Shown here piece by piece: positions 26,053 through 34,683 of a stretch of 38,975 nucleotides of DNA. Below the pieces are notes generated by a model. That model was not told the DNA's origin. It ran no database searches and saw only the letters and a program-made list of their open reading frames with translations. A program made the translations under genes and the position numbers. How positions within the stretch are numbered: position 1 is the first letter of the stretch; the number at the start of each line of letters is the position of its first letter. Source of the DNA: Clostridiaceae bacterium (lineage in GTDB: Bacteria; Bacillota; Clostridia; DSM-8532); contig JAAYAD010000049.1 in assembly GCA_012719545.1 (NCBI GenBank), positions 1-38,975 on the forward strand. Reading direction: 5' to 3'.

Positions 26053-27225
26053 ATGGGCTTGGTTATGGGTCAATTCAGCGAATCTTTTCCTCCCATTATG
26101 GATGGAGTAGGAAATGTCGCAAAGAACTATGCTTACTGGCTCAACAAAAAATATGGCTCATGTTATGTTATAACTCCGCATTTCCCTAACCATACCGACA
26201 ATGAAGATTTTGAAGTTTTAAGATACAGCTCTATAAGCATACCTACAAGATACCCTTACAGAACTGGAATTCCAAAGCTATGCGCACCTTTTATGAAACG
26301 ACTTAAGCAAATTTCCTTTGATATAGTACATGCCCATACTCCTTTCAGTTCGGGAAATATTGCTCTTGATACCGCAAGAAAAAGGGGAATACCCATTGTG
26401 GCATCCTTCCATTCAAAATATTATGACGACTTTCTGGAATCCTTAAAATTTGAAGGGGCCGCAAGGTTTGTTGTTTCAAAGGTTGTGGATTTCTATAACA
26501 GTGTGGATGCGGTATGGACTGTCAACAGATCAACCGCCGAAACCTTAAGAGAATATGGTTATAAGGGCACTATTGAAGAAATCCCTAACGGAACCGAATA
26601 TGAAACTGTCGAGGACAAGGAAAAAGAGTGTGAAAAGATAAACAGCCAATTTGGCTTTACGCCGGATCAGCTCGTGTTTATTTATGTTGGCCAGATGATA
26701 AGGCAAAAGAATACCCGGACTCTTATTGAGTCACTGGCTCTTTTAAAGCAAAGGGGACTTGATTTTAAAATGCTTATGGTAGGGCAGGGCTATGCCCTTG
26801 AAGAGCTGAAAGCTTTATCAAAGAGCCTTGATCTAGATGACAGGGTTAGCTTTCTTGGCCCCATCTACGACAGGGAATATTTAAAATCCCTATATTGCAG
26901 GGCAAACCTTTTGATATTTCCATCCCTTTATGACAATGCGTCCATTGTAGTAAGAGAAGCCGCCTCCCAGTGCTGCCCTGCTGTGCTGGTGGAAGGCTCA
27001 AATACTGCAGAGGGAATTACCGATGACTTCAACGGTTTTCTTACCAAAGACGGCGCCGAAAATATTGCAAACCGCATTGTAAAGGCCGTTGAGAATCCAC
27101 AAAAGCTTGTTGAGGTAGGCAGGAACGCCAACAAAACAGTATATACCAATTGGGAATCAATTGTTGATGAGGTTTACGGACGTTATATGGAAATTATTAA
27201 AGTCTTTAGTAAGATGAGGGCATAG
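26053..27225 (+). CDS. GT4-family glycosyltransferase
   Basis: A GT-B fold, retaining glycosyltransferase of 390 residues. The N-terminal domain carries SFPPIMDGVGNVAKNYAYWL and the acceptor-side block FDIVHAHTPFSSG. The C-terminal donor domain has FIYVGQMIRQKNTRTLIES and the EX7E-type region SLYDNASIVVREAASQCC that contacts the nucleotide-sugar. Sequence style resembles the lipid alpha-glycosyltransferases of Firmicutes (mono- or diglucosyl-diacylglycerol synthases), but no adjacent gene confirms a lipid acceptor. GGAGG lies nine bases before the ATG. It stands alone between two promoters. Confidence 0.88.
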   Translation: MGLVMGQFSESFPPIMDGVGNVAKNYAYWLNKKYGSCYVITPHFPNHTDNEDFEVLRYSSISIPTRYPYRTGIPKLCAPFMKRLKQISFDIVHAHTPFSSGNIALDTARKRGIPIVASFHSKYYDDFLESLKFEGAARFVVSKVVDFYNSVDAVWTVNRSTAETLREYGYKGTIEEIPNGTEYETVEDKEKECEKINSQFGFTPDQLVFIYVGQMIRQKNTRTLIESLALLKQRGLDFKMLMVGQGYALEELKALSKSLDLDDRVSFLGPIYDREYLKSLYCRANLLIFPSLYDNASIVVREAASQCCPAVLVEGSNTAEGITDDFNGFLTKDGAENIANRIVKAVENPQKLVEVGRNANKTVYTNWESIVDEVYGRYMEIIKVFSKMRA

Positions 27226-27239
27226 GAATGAATAGCATA

Positions 27240-27280
27240 AAATTTCCCGCTTTTTATGCAAAACCAGCTAGGAAATTTTT
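27240..27280 (+). terminator. Possible weak terminator after the glycosyltransferase
   Basis: AAATTTCC and GGAAATTT pair across a 23-base loop and run into TTC. A competing pairing GCATAAAA/TTTTATGC overlaps it. Weak by eye. Confidence 0.35.
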
Positions 27281-27308
27281 CAAAATTGCATAATATTTTA
27301 AAATATTG

Positions 27309-27337
27309 TTGCAGTAATTACCATATTGTGGTACATT
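27309..27337 (+). promoter_or_regulatory. Likely promoter of the M13 peptidase leader
   Basis: TTGCAG (27309-27314) and TACATT (27332-27337) are 17 bases apart. Transcription would begin near 27344, just before the first leader hairpin. Confidence 0.45.
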
Positions 27338-27343
27338 ATCATC

Positions 27344-27419
27344 AAGGATATATTGTCTTTGGTGGGGGGGTCAAAGACAATAGTGAATAGGGACCTGTAG
27401 GTCCCTATTTTTTGAAAGG
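27344..27419 (+). ncRNA. Two-hairpin leader RNA ending in a terminator, upstream of the M13 peptidase
   Basis: Hairpin 1 is a perfect 10-bp stem (ATTGTCTTTG 27352-27361 with CAAAGACAAT 27372-27381) holding the loop GTGGGGGGGT with seven consecutive G residues. Four bases later, hairpin 2 (AATAGGGACC 27386-27395 with GGTCCCTATT 27400-27409, loop TGTA) is followed by six T residues, so it is an intrinsic terminator. The ribosome site of the next gene begins right after the T run. This layout fits an attenuator or a small cis-acting sensor RNA, or else a short independent RNA. I do not recognise it as a known riboswitch class. Confidence 0.6.
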
Positions 27420-27434
27420 AGCATATCAAATATC

Positions 27435-29846
27435 ATGGGTAAGTTCAAAAAAGTTGTATCCATCATTCTTCTCATCGTTCTTGTATTCAGCAATGTTTCA
27501 GTTTATGCCTCAACTTCAGGTGCGGATTATGTTACCAGGGAAGAGGCCGTAGCAATGCTTCTTGACACTATTGGTCTTGGAACATTGAACGAAACCGTTA
27601 ATGACTTGACAAGCTTTCATGATGCAGCTGAGGTAGATGCCAAATATGCCGATAAAATTGGGATTGCCGTTACAAACAATATCCTCGTAGGAAATAACAG
27701 CAGGATATTGCCCAAGGATTATATCACCAGAATTGAACTTGCAATGGTAATAAGCCGTTCAATAAGAGAATTGCCGGATATTAAGCCGGTCGAGACTTTT
27801 TCCGATTTGACCCAGTCCCAGGCTGTAACTGTTAACAGGCTTATAAAAGCAGGGTTGATGTACGGATATGGAAACGGTCTGTTTGGTGCCAATGATTATG
27901 TTACAAGGGACCAGTTATCTGCAATTCTTTCCCGTATTTCAAACCTTTCAAATACAAGGCCACAGGATGACTTCTACTACGCAATGAATTACAAGTGGCT
28001 GACCTCTACCAGGCTTCCTGACGGCTATCCGTCTTATACAGCCTTTGATGAGGTTAACCTTTCCAATACCAATAGGCTTAAGGAAATTGTAAATGACGTT
28101 GTTTCCAAAGCAGACCAGTGGAAGACTGGAAGCAAGGAGCAGAAAATGGCTGCTTTATACAGCACCATTATGGATGTTGAAAACCGAAATAAGCAAGGTT
28201 TTGAGCCTATAAAACAATATCTTGATGCAATAGATAATGTTCTGTCAGTCAAAGAACTTCTGTCTCTTTCTGCCACTATGGAAGAGAAAACCGGTCTTAA
28301 TCCATTGTTTACTTTCAGCCCTTCGGTGGATTTAGTGGACAGTACCCGTTACAGCTTATACGGCACGGGTATCACGACCGAACTTCCCGCTGCTTATCTT
28401 ACCAGCGGCAATCAGCAGGTTGAGGCTCTTTATCAGGGATTTATTTCTGAACTCTTTAAGCTTTGCGGTGAAGACGAGGCTGGTGCTTCTGAAGTTGCCA
28501 AGACAATACTGGATTTTGAGAAGCTTATGGCCCAGCATACCATGAGCAATGAGCTTGCAAGCAAGGTAGAAAACATATATAACCCCTATGATATAGACGA
28601 ACTTGCAAAACTTTTCCCTGAGGTTGATTTAAAGGCGTATTTGGCCCAACTTGGATATAGGGATGTAAAAACTATTGTAGTTACCGATCCCGGGCTTATG
28701 GAAAAGACCGGAGCTATTCTTAGCGATGAAAATATTGATACGCTTAAGGTCTATGCAAAATATCGCGTTATTGTAAATACTGCATCTTACTTATCCAAGG
28801 ATCTGGAAAATGCTTTGATTGTATTTAACAGCACATTCCTGGGGATAGGAAGCACAATAAGCGAGGAAGACAAGGCCTTTACCCTTATCAATGCAGTTAT
28901 GGGCAACTATCTTGGCAAAATATATGTAGAAAAGTATTTTACAGAGGAAGCCAAGAAAGATGTTGAGAGCATTGTAAAAGAGATTATAGGCGTTTACAGG
29001 AAACGTATAGAAAATCTTGACTGGATGAGCGAGACTACAAAGAAGGCAGCTATCAAAAAGCTGAATGCTACAAAGCTAAAAATCGGGTATCCCGATAATT
29101 GGCCTGATCCATTGGCGGGTATCTCATTAAGGACCTATGAAGAAGGTAGCTCGCTTCTTGAAAATATCTTTGCCGTTAGCTCTGCTGTTGTGAGAGAATC
29201 AAAGCAGCTGCTTAACAAAGCAGTGGATAAATCAGGCTGGATAGTTCCGCCCCATACCGTAAACGCTTTTTATAACCATACCAGTAACGAGATTATTTTC
29301 CCTGCTGGAATTCTGCAGCCGCCTTTTTACGATGTTAATGCCTCAAGGGAGCAGAACCTCGGAGGTATCGGCACAATCATCGCCCATGAAATTACTCATG
29401 CCTTTGACAACAATGGAGCCCAATTTGATGAGAACGGCAATATGAGCAATTGGTGGACACTTGAAGATTATGAGACCTTCCAGCAGAAATGCCAGGCTAT
29501 CATCGACCTATACAATATAGAAATTGGGCCTGACGCTGTTGTAAGCGGTGTCCTGACATTATCAGAGAATGTTGCCGATATTGGCGCCATGGCTTGTATA
29601 CTGGAAATTGCAAAAACCATTCCGGATGTAGATTATGAAGAACTCTTTGAAAGCTACGCAAATATCTGGAGACAAACTGCTACCAGTGCCATGTACTCAC
29701 TATTAACAGTGCAGGATACCCATGCGCCAAATAAGTTGCGTGTTAATCAGGTTCTGCGCATCTTCCAGGAATTCTATGATACCTATAATGTTACTCCTGA
29801 TGATGTAATGTATCTGGCCCCTGAAAAGAGAGTGACAATCTGGTGA
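27435..29846 (+). CDS. Secreted M13-family metallopeptidase with N-terminal SLH domains
   Basis: An 803-residue surface protein. A signal peptide (KKVVSIILLIVLVFSNVSVYA) is followed by SLH-like repeats at about 30-170 (for example YVTREEAVAMLLDTIG, ILPKDYITRIELAMVISRS, LFGANDYVTRDQLSAIL), which would bind it to the cell wall. The rest is a neprilysin/PepO-type zinc peptidase: NAFYNHTSNEIIFPAGILQP, zinc motif HEITH (His651, Glu652, His655) and ENVAD with zinc ligand Glu711 and Asp715, the usual 60 residues later. The C-terminus MYLAPEKRVTIW matches the family ending. The catalytic set is complete, so it should be an active oligopeptidase. GAAAGGAG lies upstream; the leader RNA above may regulate it. 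Confidence 0.93.
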   Translation: MGKFKKVVSIILLIVLVFSNVSVYASTSGADYVTREEAVAMLLDTIGLGTLNETVNDLTSFHDAAEVDAKYADKIGIAVTNNILVGNNSRILPKDYITRIELAMVISRSIRELPDIKPVETFSDLTQSQAVTVNRLIKAGLMYGYGNGLFGANDYVTRDQLSAILSRISNLSNTRPQDDFYYAMNYKWLTSTRLPDGYPSYTAFDEVNLSNTNRLKEIVNDVVSKADQWKTGSKEQKMAALYSTIMDVENRNKQGFEPIKQYLDAIDNVLSVKELLSLSATMEEKTGLNPLFTFSPSVDLVDSTRYSLYGTGITTELPAAYLTSGNQQVEALYQGFISELFKLCGEDEAGASEVAKTILDFEKLMAQHTMSNELASKVENIYNPYDIDELAKLFPEVDLKAYLAQLGYRDVKTIVVTDPGLMEKTGAILSDENIDTLKVYAKYRVIVNTASYLSKDLENALIVFNSTFLGIGSTISEEDKAFTLINAVMGNYLGKIYVEKYFTEEAKKDVESIVKEIIGVYRKRIENLDWMSETTKKAAIKKLNATKLKIGYPDNWPDPLAGISLRTYEEGSSLLENIFAVSSAVVRESKQLLNKAVDKSGWIVPPHTVNAFYNHTSNEIIFPAGILQPPFYDVNASREQNLGGIGTIIAHEITHAFDNNGAQFDENGNMSNWWTLEDYETFQQKCQAIIDLYNIEIGPDAVVSGVLTLSENVADIGAMACILEIAKTIPDVDYEELFESYANIWRQTATSAMYSLLTVQDTHAPNKLRVNQVLRIFQEFYDTYNVTPDDVMYLAPEKRVTIW

Positions 29847-29851
29847 TGAGA

Positions 29852-29886
29852 AAAGACCCTTCCACGCAATATGGAAGGGTCTTTAT
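29852..29886. terminator. Bidirectional terminator between M13 peptidase and PanE-like gene
   Basis: AAAGACCCTTCCA and TGGAAGGGTCTTT form a perfect 13-bp stem with a seven-base loop and T/A tracts on both sides, serving the convergent genes. Confidence 0.85.
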
Positions 29887-29984
29887 TATTTCATGCAAAC
29901 ACACGAGTAATCGTTTCTTCGGCGTTTGGAAGCGTTCATTTATAACCTTGAATTAAATTCATATGTCCATCAGTTCAAATTATA

Positions 29985-30911
29985 CTAGTTAGAGCTTTTC
30001 TCTAAATATCTTAGTTCCAGTACTCGTAACATACGGTAAAGCATTTCGTTCACCGGTGTGGGAATGCCATGCTTTTTACCCAGGTTCATAACTGTAAAGG
30101 CAAAGAGCTCAACCTCAGTTTTACGGCATGCCTCAACATCCTGAAGCATGGAAGTCTTGCCTTCCGGAGAGATGGTATCAATTATCCTGAAGTATTCCTC
30201 TATATCAGACTCGGAAAGTGCTATGCCTTCCTTATGTGCTATGGCAATAACCTCCCTGCAGGCAGATGCCATAAGTTCTCTTGCCTCGGCAATTCTCTGA
30301 AATACTCCGTAGGGGGCTTTAAGAATTGCGGAAGTCTGATTTATTCCAACATTCATCATAAACTTCCACCACATTTCCCTCCGAATATCATCAGGAATCT
30401 TATAGGAGATGCCGGCACGGCTGAATAATTCGGAAACAGGCAAAGCCTTTCCTGCGGCTTCCTTATAATATTCGCCAAAAACTATCCTGCCGCTATTGGA
30501 GAAGCGAACCTCGCCATTTTCCCTTGTGGAATCAAGACCAACACAGAATCCATGAAGAACCTTATCCCGGCCAAAAGCAAGGCTTAATTCCTCTTCACTG
30601 GTAATACCGTTTAACAGTGAAAGGATAATGGTGTCATCACCAACCAGAGGGGCTATTGACTCAATTGCCCTGTTAAGATGGTGAGCCTTTACGGCGATAA
30701 GAATAAACTGTGCTTTAGGGTCACCCGGTTTGGGCGTCACTAAGTCAAATTTATACCTTTCACCGTTAATCAGGACTCCTTCTGAGTAGCGGTCAATCCT
30801 GTCCTGGCCTAGTATCACCTTAACGCAATGCCTGTCCATTTTATATAGATAAGAAGCATATGTGGCGCCGACGGCTCCAAGCCCAATAATATGAACGGTA
30901 TTGATACTCAT
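29985..30911 (-). CDS. Ketopantoate reductase family protein (PanE/ApbA-like)
   Basis: An NADP-dependent 2-dehydropantoate 2-reductase-like enzyme of 308 residues. The Rossmann motif GLGAVGATYA is at about 10-19. The domain switch carries IAVKAHH with the expected catalytic Lys region, and MWWKFMMNVGINQTSA supplies the Lys and Asn residues of the active site. In pantothenate synthesis it reduces ketopantoate to pantoate, but many paralogues act on other 2-keto acids and no panB or panC is near. It lies 60 bases after the last permease of the nucleoside-type importer and may share its transcript. GGGAGAG precedes the ATG. Confidence 0.85.
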   Translation of the reverse strand: MSINTVHIIGLGAVGATYASYLYKMDRHCVKVILGQDRIDRYSEGVLINGERYKFDLVTPKPGDPKAQFILIAVKAHHLNRAIESIAPLVGDDTIILSLLNGITSEEELSLAFGRDKVLHGFCVGLDSTRENGEVRFSNSGRIVFGEYYKEAAGKALPVSELFSRAGISYKIPDDIRREMWWKFMMNVGINQTSAILKAPYGVFQRIAEARELMASACREVIAIAHKEGIALSESDIEEYFRIIDTISPEGKTSMLQDVEACRKTEVELFAFTVMNLGKKHGIPTPVNEMLYRMLRVLELRYLEKSSN

Positions 30912-30971
30912 GTTTCTCTCCCTGTCGATGATTAAAAGTTATAAATCTTAGCCCGGCAAGCCCGATAAATA

Positions 30972-31910
30972 TTAGCCGTGGGAGAAAGGCTCTCCTGCAG
31001 CTCTCGGAGCCTGTGAGCTCTTGGCTGACAATATCAGGGCGATGAGAGTAACTATATATGGGAATATCTTAAGATATACACTTGGAATCTCCGCAAGTTC
31101 AGGAATAACTCTGGAAACATTGGCGATGGTGCTGGCAAAGCCGAAGAACAGGGTAGAGGCCAGTATTCCGAAAGGCTTCCACTGTCCGAAAATCAGGGCT
31201 GCCAGGGCAAGAAATCCCATTCCGGCTACATTTCCGTTAAACTCTCCGGAGTATGTTACAAGTATAATTGCACCGCCCAAACCTGCACAGGCACCTGACA
31301 ACATGACTCCTATATAACGGATTCGGTATACATTGATACCGGCTGAGTCGGCTGCGTGAGGATGCTCGCCGCAGGCACGGAGCCTCAGACCAAAAGAAGT
31401 CTTATATATTACAAACCAGCTTATTATCAGGACAAATACTACCAGCCAGGTTGTTGCATATGTCTGCTTGAAAAACAGGTCGCCGATTATGGGTATATCC
31501 TTCAGAATTGGTATGCTGTAGCGGGATTGAGCATTTATGCGTATATTTCCGCTTCCGGTAATATTCCTTGCCAGAAATACCGTAAGAGCGCCTGCAATCA
31601 TGTTGATGGCGGTACCGCTGATAACCTGGTTGGCCTTTAAGTTAATGGATGCGAAAGCATGGAGGAGTGAGAAAATTGCTCCCACTATTGTTGCTGCAAT
31701 CAGCCCAATCCAGATTGCGGTGTCATGCATGGTTGGCTGAAGGGCATTAATTATAATGGCGCCTGTAAATGAGCCTACAATCATCATGCCGTCAAGTCCA
31801 ATGTTAACAACACCGCTTCTTTCCGAATAAAGGCCTCCAAGGGCGGTAATAAGCAGGGGGACAGTGTAGGCTATTGCATAGGGAGATATGGAAGTGATTA
31901 CATCCCACAT
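30972..31910 (-). CDS. Nucleoside-type ABC transporter permease 2 (NupQ/YufQ-like)
   Basis: A membrane subunit of 312 residues with about eight hydrophobic segments. The block VPLLITALGGLYSERSGVVNIGLDGMM at 18-44 is typical of BMP-linked permeases, as is GEHPHAADSAGINVYRIRYIGVMLSG in the second half. Two bases separate its ATG from the stop of the other permease. It pairs with that permease to form the channel for a purine nucleoside-like substrate (family inference). Confidence 0.9.
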   Translation of the reverse strand: MWDVITSISPYAIAYTVPLLITALGGLYSERSGVVNIGLDGMMIVGSFTGAIIINALQPTMHDTAIWIGLIAATIVGAIFSLLHAFASINLKANQVISGTAINMIAGALTVFLARNITGSGNIRINAQSRYSIPILKDIPIIGDLFFKQTYATTWLVVFVLIISWFVIYKTSFGLRLRACGEHPHAADSAGINVYRIRYIGVMLSGACAGLGGAIILVTYSGEFNGNVAGMGFLALAALIFGQWKPFGILASTLFFGFASTIANVSRVIPELAEIPSVYLKIFPYIVTLIALILSAKSSQAPRAAGEPFSHG

Positions 31911-31912
31911 GT

Positions 31913-33043
31913 TTATTTGGCACCTCTCTTTCTGCGCTTTAAAGCATCCAGCATTCGTTCAATGAATATGCTTGTGGCTGAAAAGTATATTATAGTTGCA
32001 ATTATGGTATCTGCAATTTCGGGGGGAATCTTAGTCATGGCGTTCATAAAGCCCTTTCCGGAATGGAGCAGTCCGAAGAATATGGCAGCGCCAAGGACTC
32101 CGTATGGGGTGTTGTTACCCAAAAGGGACACGGCAATTCCGTCAAAACCCTGGGAAGGCATAACGCCAATCTGCATATTTGATGCATATCCAACGTAGAA
32201 TGCCGCTCCGGCAAGCCCTGACAGAGCTCCTGCAATCATCATGGAAAGGATAATGTTTTTATTTACGCTTATACCTGCATATTCGGCGGCATGACGGTTG
32301 TAGCCCACGGACTTTAGCTCATAGCCAAGAACCGTTTTATCAAGTATAAAAGCTATAAGTACAACAGCAACTATTGCCACAAAGAGCCCCAGGTTAATAA
32401 ATGAGCCCTGGAAGAGGCTGCTGAGCCAACCTACCTTAAGAGATGCGTTTGCAGGAATCATTGCTGATTCTGTTTCCAGATACTCTGCTTTAAAGTACGT
32501 GGGAATTATATAATATACAATCCAATATGCTGTCCAGTTAAGCATAATGCCCGATACAACCTCATGGACATTAAATTTGGCCTTTAAAAAGCCCGGAACA
32601 ATTGCCCAAAGGGCTCCGCTTAACATTGAGCCCAATAAAATAACTGGAAGGAACAAATACTGGGGCAAATTAAGGGTTAATGCCAGTGCCGTTGAACACA
32701 AACCACCCATGAGCATCTGCCCAGGAGCACCAATGTTAAAAAGGCCTGTCCTAAATGCAAATGCCGCTGAAAGGCCTGTGAAAATCAAAGGCGTTGCGGT
32801 GGCAAGGGTATTTCCTATGCGCTCCAGGTTTTTAAGGCCGCCGCTTAAAATAAAGTAATAGCCTGTAATTGGGTTTTTGCCAATGGCTAACATGTAGATG
32901 GCTCCTGCAATGAGACCGAACAGAATAGCAAGAAGCGATACAACTAAGTTTCTGTTGCCCTTTATTCTTACCTTTTTAATCTTGCCCGTTTCAGTTAAAC
33001 CTTCCATCTCTTGATTATTTGGCTTATTTTCAAGGTTGCTCAA
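31913..33043 (-). CDS. Nucleoside-type ABC transporter permease 1 (NupP/YufP-like)
   Basis: A 376-residue permease with a hydrophilic N-terminal tail of about 30 residues, then about nine membrane segments. Family blocks are FRTGLFNIGAPGQMLMGG, SGIMLNWTAYWIVYYI and VGYNRHAAEYAGISV. The start is TTG 33043, overlapping the ATPase stop as TTGA with GGGGGAG five bases upstream, so translation is probably coupled. A later in-frame ATG would remove part of the cytoplasmic tail only. Confidence 0.9.
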   Translation of the reverse strand: MSNLENKPNNQEMEGLTETGKIKKVRIKGNRNLVVSLLAILFGLIAGAIYMLAIGKNPITGYYFILSGGLKNLERIGNTLATATPLIFTGLSAAFAFRTGLFNIGAPGQMLMGGLCSTALALTLNLPQYLFLPVILLGSMLSGALWAIVPGFLKAKFNVHEVVSGIMLNWTAYWIVYYIIPTYFKAEYLETESAMIPANASLKVGWLSSLFQGSFINLGLFVAIVAVVLIAFILDKTVLGYELKSVGYNRHAAEYAGISVNKNIILSMMIAGALSGLAGAAFYVGYASNMQIGVMPSQGFDGIAVSLLGNNTPYGVLGAAIFFGLLHSGKGFMNAMTKIPPEIADTIIATIIYFSATSIFIERMLDALKRRKRGAK

Positions 33044-34566
33044 GCGCGCTCCCCCTTCCTTAAACCGGCCATCATGAGGCCTATCTCATTTTCGTCGGTC
33101 TCAGATGCATTAACAATGCCAATTAATTCACCGTTATTGACAATTGCAATCCTGTCGGAGAGATTCATTATTTCATCCAGTTCAAGAGATACCAGAAGTA
33201 CCGCCTTGCCAGCATCACGCTGTTCAACCAGGCGTTTATGGATGTATTCAATAGAGCCAACGTCCAAACCGCGGGTTGGCTGAACGGCAATAAGTATATC
33301 GGGATCAAGTTCGATTTCACGTCCGATGATTGCCTTTTGCTGGTTACCGCCCGACAAAGACCTGGCAATTGCCTCGGGCCCTTTACCTGAACGGACATCA
33401 AAGCTTTCAATTATTTTTTCGGCATGCTTTCTTATAGCAGCAGGATTCAGTATGCCATTCTTTGAATATGGGGGAGTGTCATAGATCTCCAGAACCATAT
33501 TGTCTTCAATGGAATAATCCAAAACAAGTCCTCTTTTCTGGCGATCTTCAGGAATATGGGCAATGCCTGAACGAATACGCTTTTTTATAGGGAGGTTTGT
33601 AATATCAGTACCGTTTAGGAATATCTTTCCTGATTCAACCCGGCGAAGACCAGTAATTGCTTCAACCAGTTCAGCCTGGCCGTTGCCTTCAACTCCGGCA
33701 ACTCCAAGTATTTCGCCGCGGTGTACCGAAAGTGAGAAGTTCTTGAGCCCTAATACTTTTTTGTTGCTTAATACGTTTAAGTTCTCAACTGACAAAATTA
33801 CATCGCCTTTTTCCTGAGGCTTTTTATCTACTTTAAAGGAAATTTCGCGGCCAACCATCATTCGTGCCATCTCTGCCTCATCGGTGGACGCAACATTGAC
33901 GGTGCCGATATATTTCCCTCGTCTTATGACAGTGCAGCGGTCTGCAACAGCCTTTATTTCCTTTAGTTTATGGGTAATAAGTATAATTGATTTGCCCTCG
34001 GAAACCAGATTCTTCATAATTTTCATAAGCTCTGTGATTTCCTGGGGAGTCAATACTGCGGTGGGTTCGTCAAATATAAGTATTTCCGCATTGCGGTACA
34101 GCATTTTTAATATTTCAACTCTCTGCTGCATGCCCACGGATATGTCTTCTATTTTGGCGTAGGGATCAACATTTAATCCATACTTCTCAGAGACTTCCTT
34201 GATGCGCTGAGCAGCTGATTTTATATCAACAAACAACTTTGCTTTTTTCGGTTCCAAACCTAGTATAATATTTTCAGTTATGGTAAAATTATGAACGAGC
34301 TTGAAATGCTGATGAACCATTCCTATTCCCAGATCATTGGCTACATTGGGATTGCTGATTTTTACCTCTTTGCCACGAATCTTGATTACCCCTGAATCAG
34401 GCTGAATAAGACCAAAAAGAATGCTCATCAGAGTTGATTTGCCAGCTCCGTTTTCGCCTAACAGGGCGTGAATTTCACCTTTTTTCAGATTAAAGGTTAT
34501 ATTGTCGTTGGCAACAATTCCGGGAAAGGCTTTTCTAATGTTTTGCATTTCCACTACATATTCCAT
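33040..34566 (-). CDS. Nucleoside-type ABC transporter ATP-binding protein (NupO/YufO-like)
   Basis: A double ATPase of about 508 residues with two ABC domains in tandem. The first domain has Walker A GENGAGKST, signature SVGMQQR and Walker B ILIFDEPTAVLTP. The second has GVEGNGQ in place of Walker A, signature LSGGNQQK and AVQPTRGLDVGS in place of the usual Walker B. This is the degenerate second site typical of the family. I chose ATG 34566, eight bases after GAGGTGG, over the GTG at 34578 that lies within that site. It powers the two permeases encoded downstream. Confidence 0.92.
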   Translation of the reverse strand: MEYVVEMQNIRKAFPGIVANDNITFNLKKGEIHALLGENGAGKSTLMSILFGLIQPDSGVIKIRGKEVKISNPNVANDLGIGMVHQHFKLVHNFTITENIILGLEPKKAKLFVDIKSAAQRIKEVSEKYGLNVDPYAKIEDISVGMQQRVEILKMLYRNAEILIFDEPTAVLTPQEITELMKIMKNLVSEGKSIILITHKLKEIKAVADRCTVIRRGKYIGTVNVASTDEAEMARMMVGREISFKVDKKPQEKGDVILSVENLNVLSNKKVLGLKNFSLSVHRGEILGVAGVEGNGQAELVEAITGLRRVESGKIFLNGTDITNLPIKKRIRSGIAHIPEDRQKRGLVLDYSIEDNMVLEIYDTPPYSKNGILNPAAIRKHAEKIIESFDVRSGKGPEAIARSLSGGNQQKAIIGREIELDPDILIAVQPTRGLDVGSIEYIHKRLVEQRDAGKAVLLVSLELDEIMNLSDRIAIVNNGELIGIVNASETDENEIGLMMAGLRKGERA

Positions 34567-34619
34567 TGAAGCTGCCACCTCGCTTCTATTATTTCAAATC
34601 AAAAAGTAAAAATAAAGAA

Positions 34620-34659
34620 AGGGCGGTATCAGGTTATATGCTTATCCTCAACCCGCCCT
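34620..34659 (-). terminator. Attenuator-like hairpin between bmpA and the ATPase gene
   Basis: On the minus strand AGGGCGG and CCGCCCT pair around a 26-base loop with a smaller GGTT/AACC pairing inside, followed by TTCTTTATTTTT. It may stop part of the transcripts so that more binding protein than ATPase is made. Confidence 0.55.
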
Positions 34660-34683
34660 ATAATTCAGGGAAAAATAACCAAA

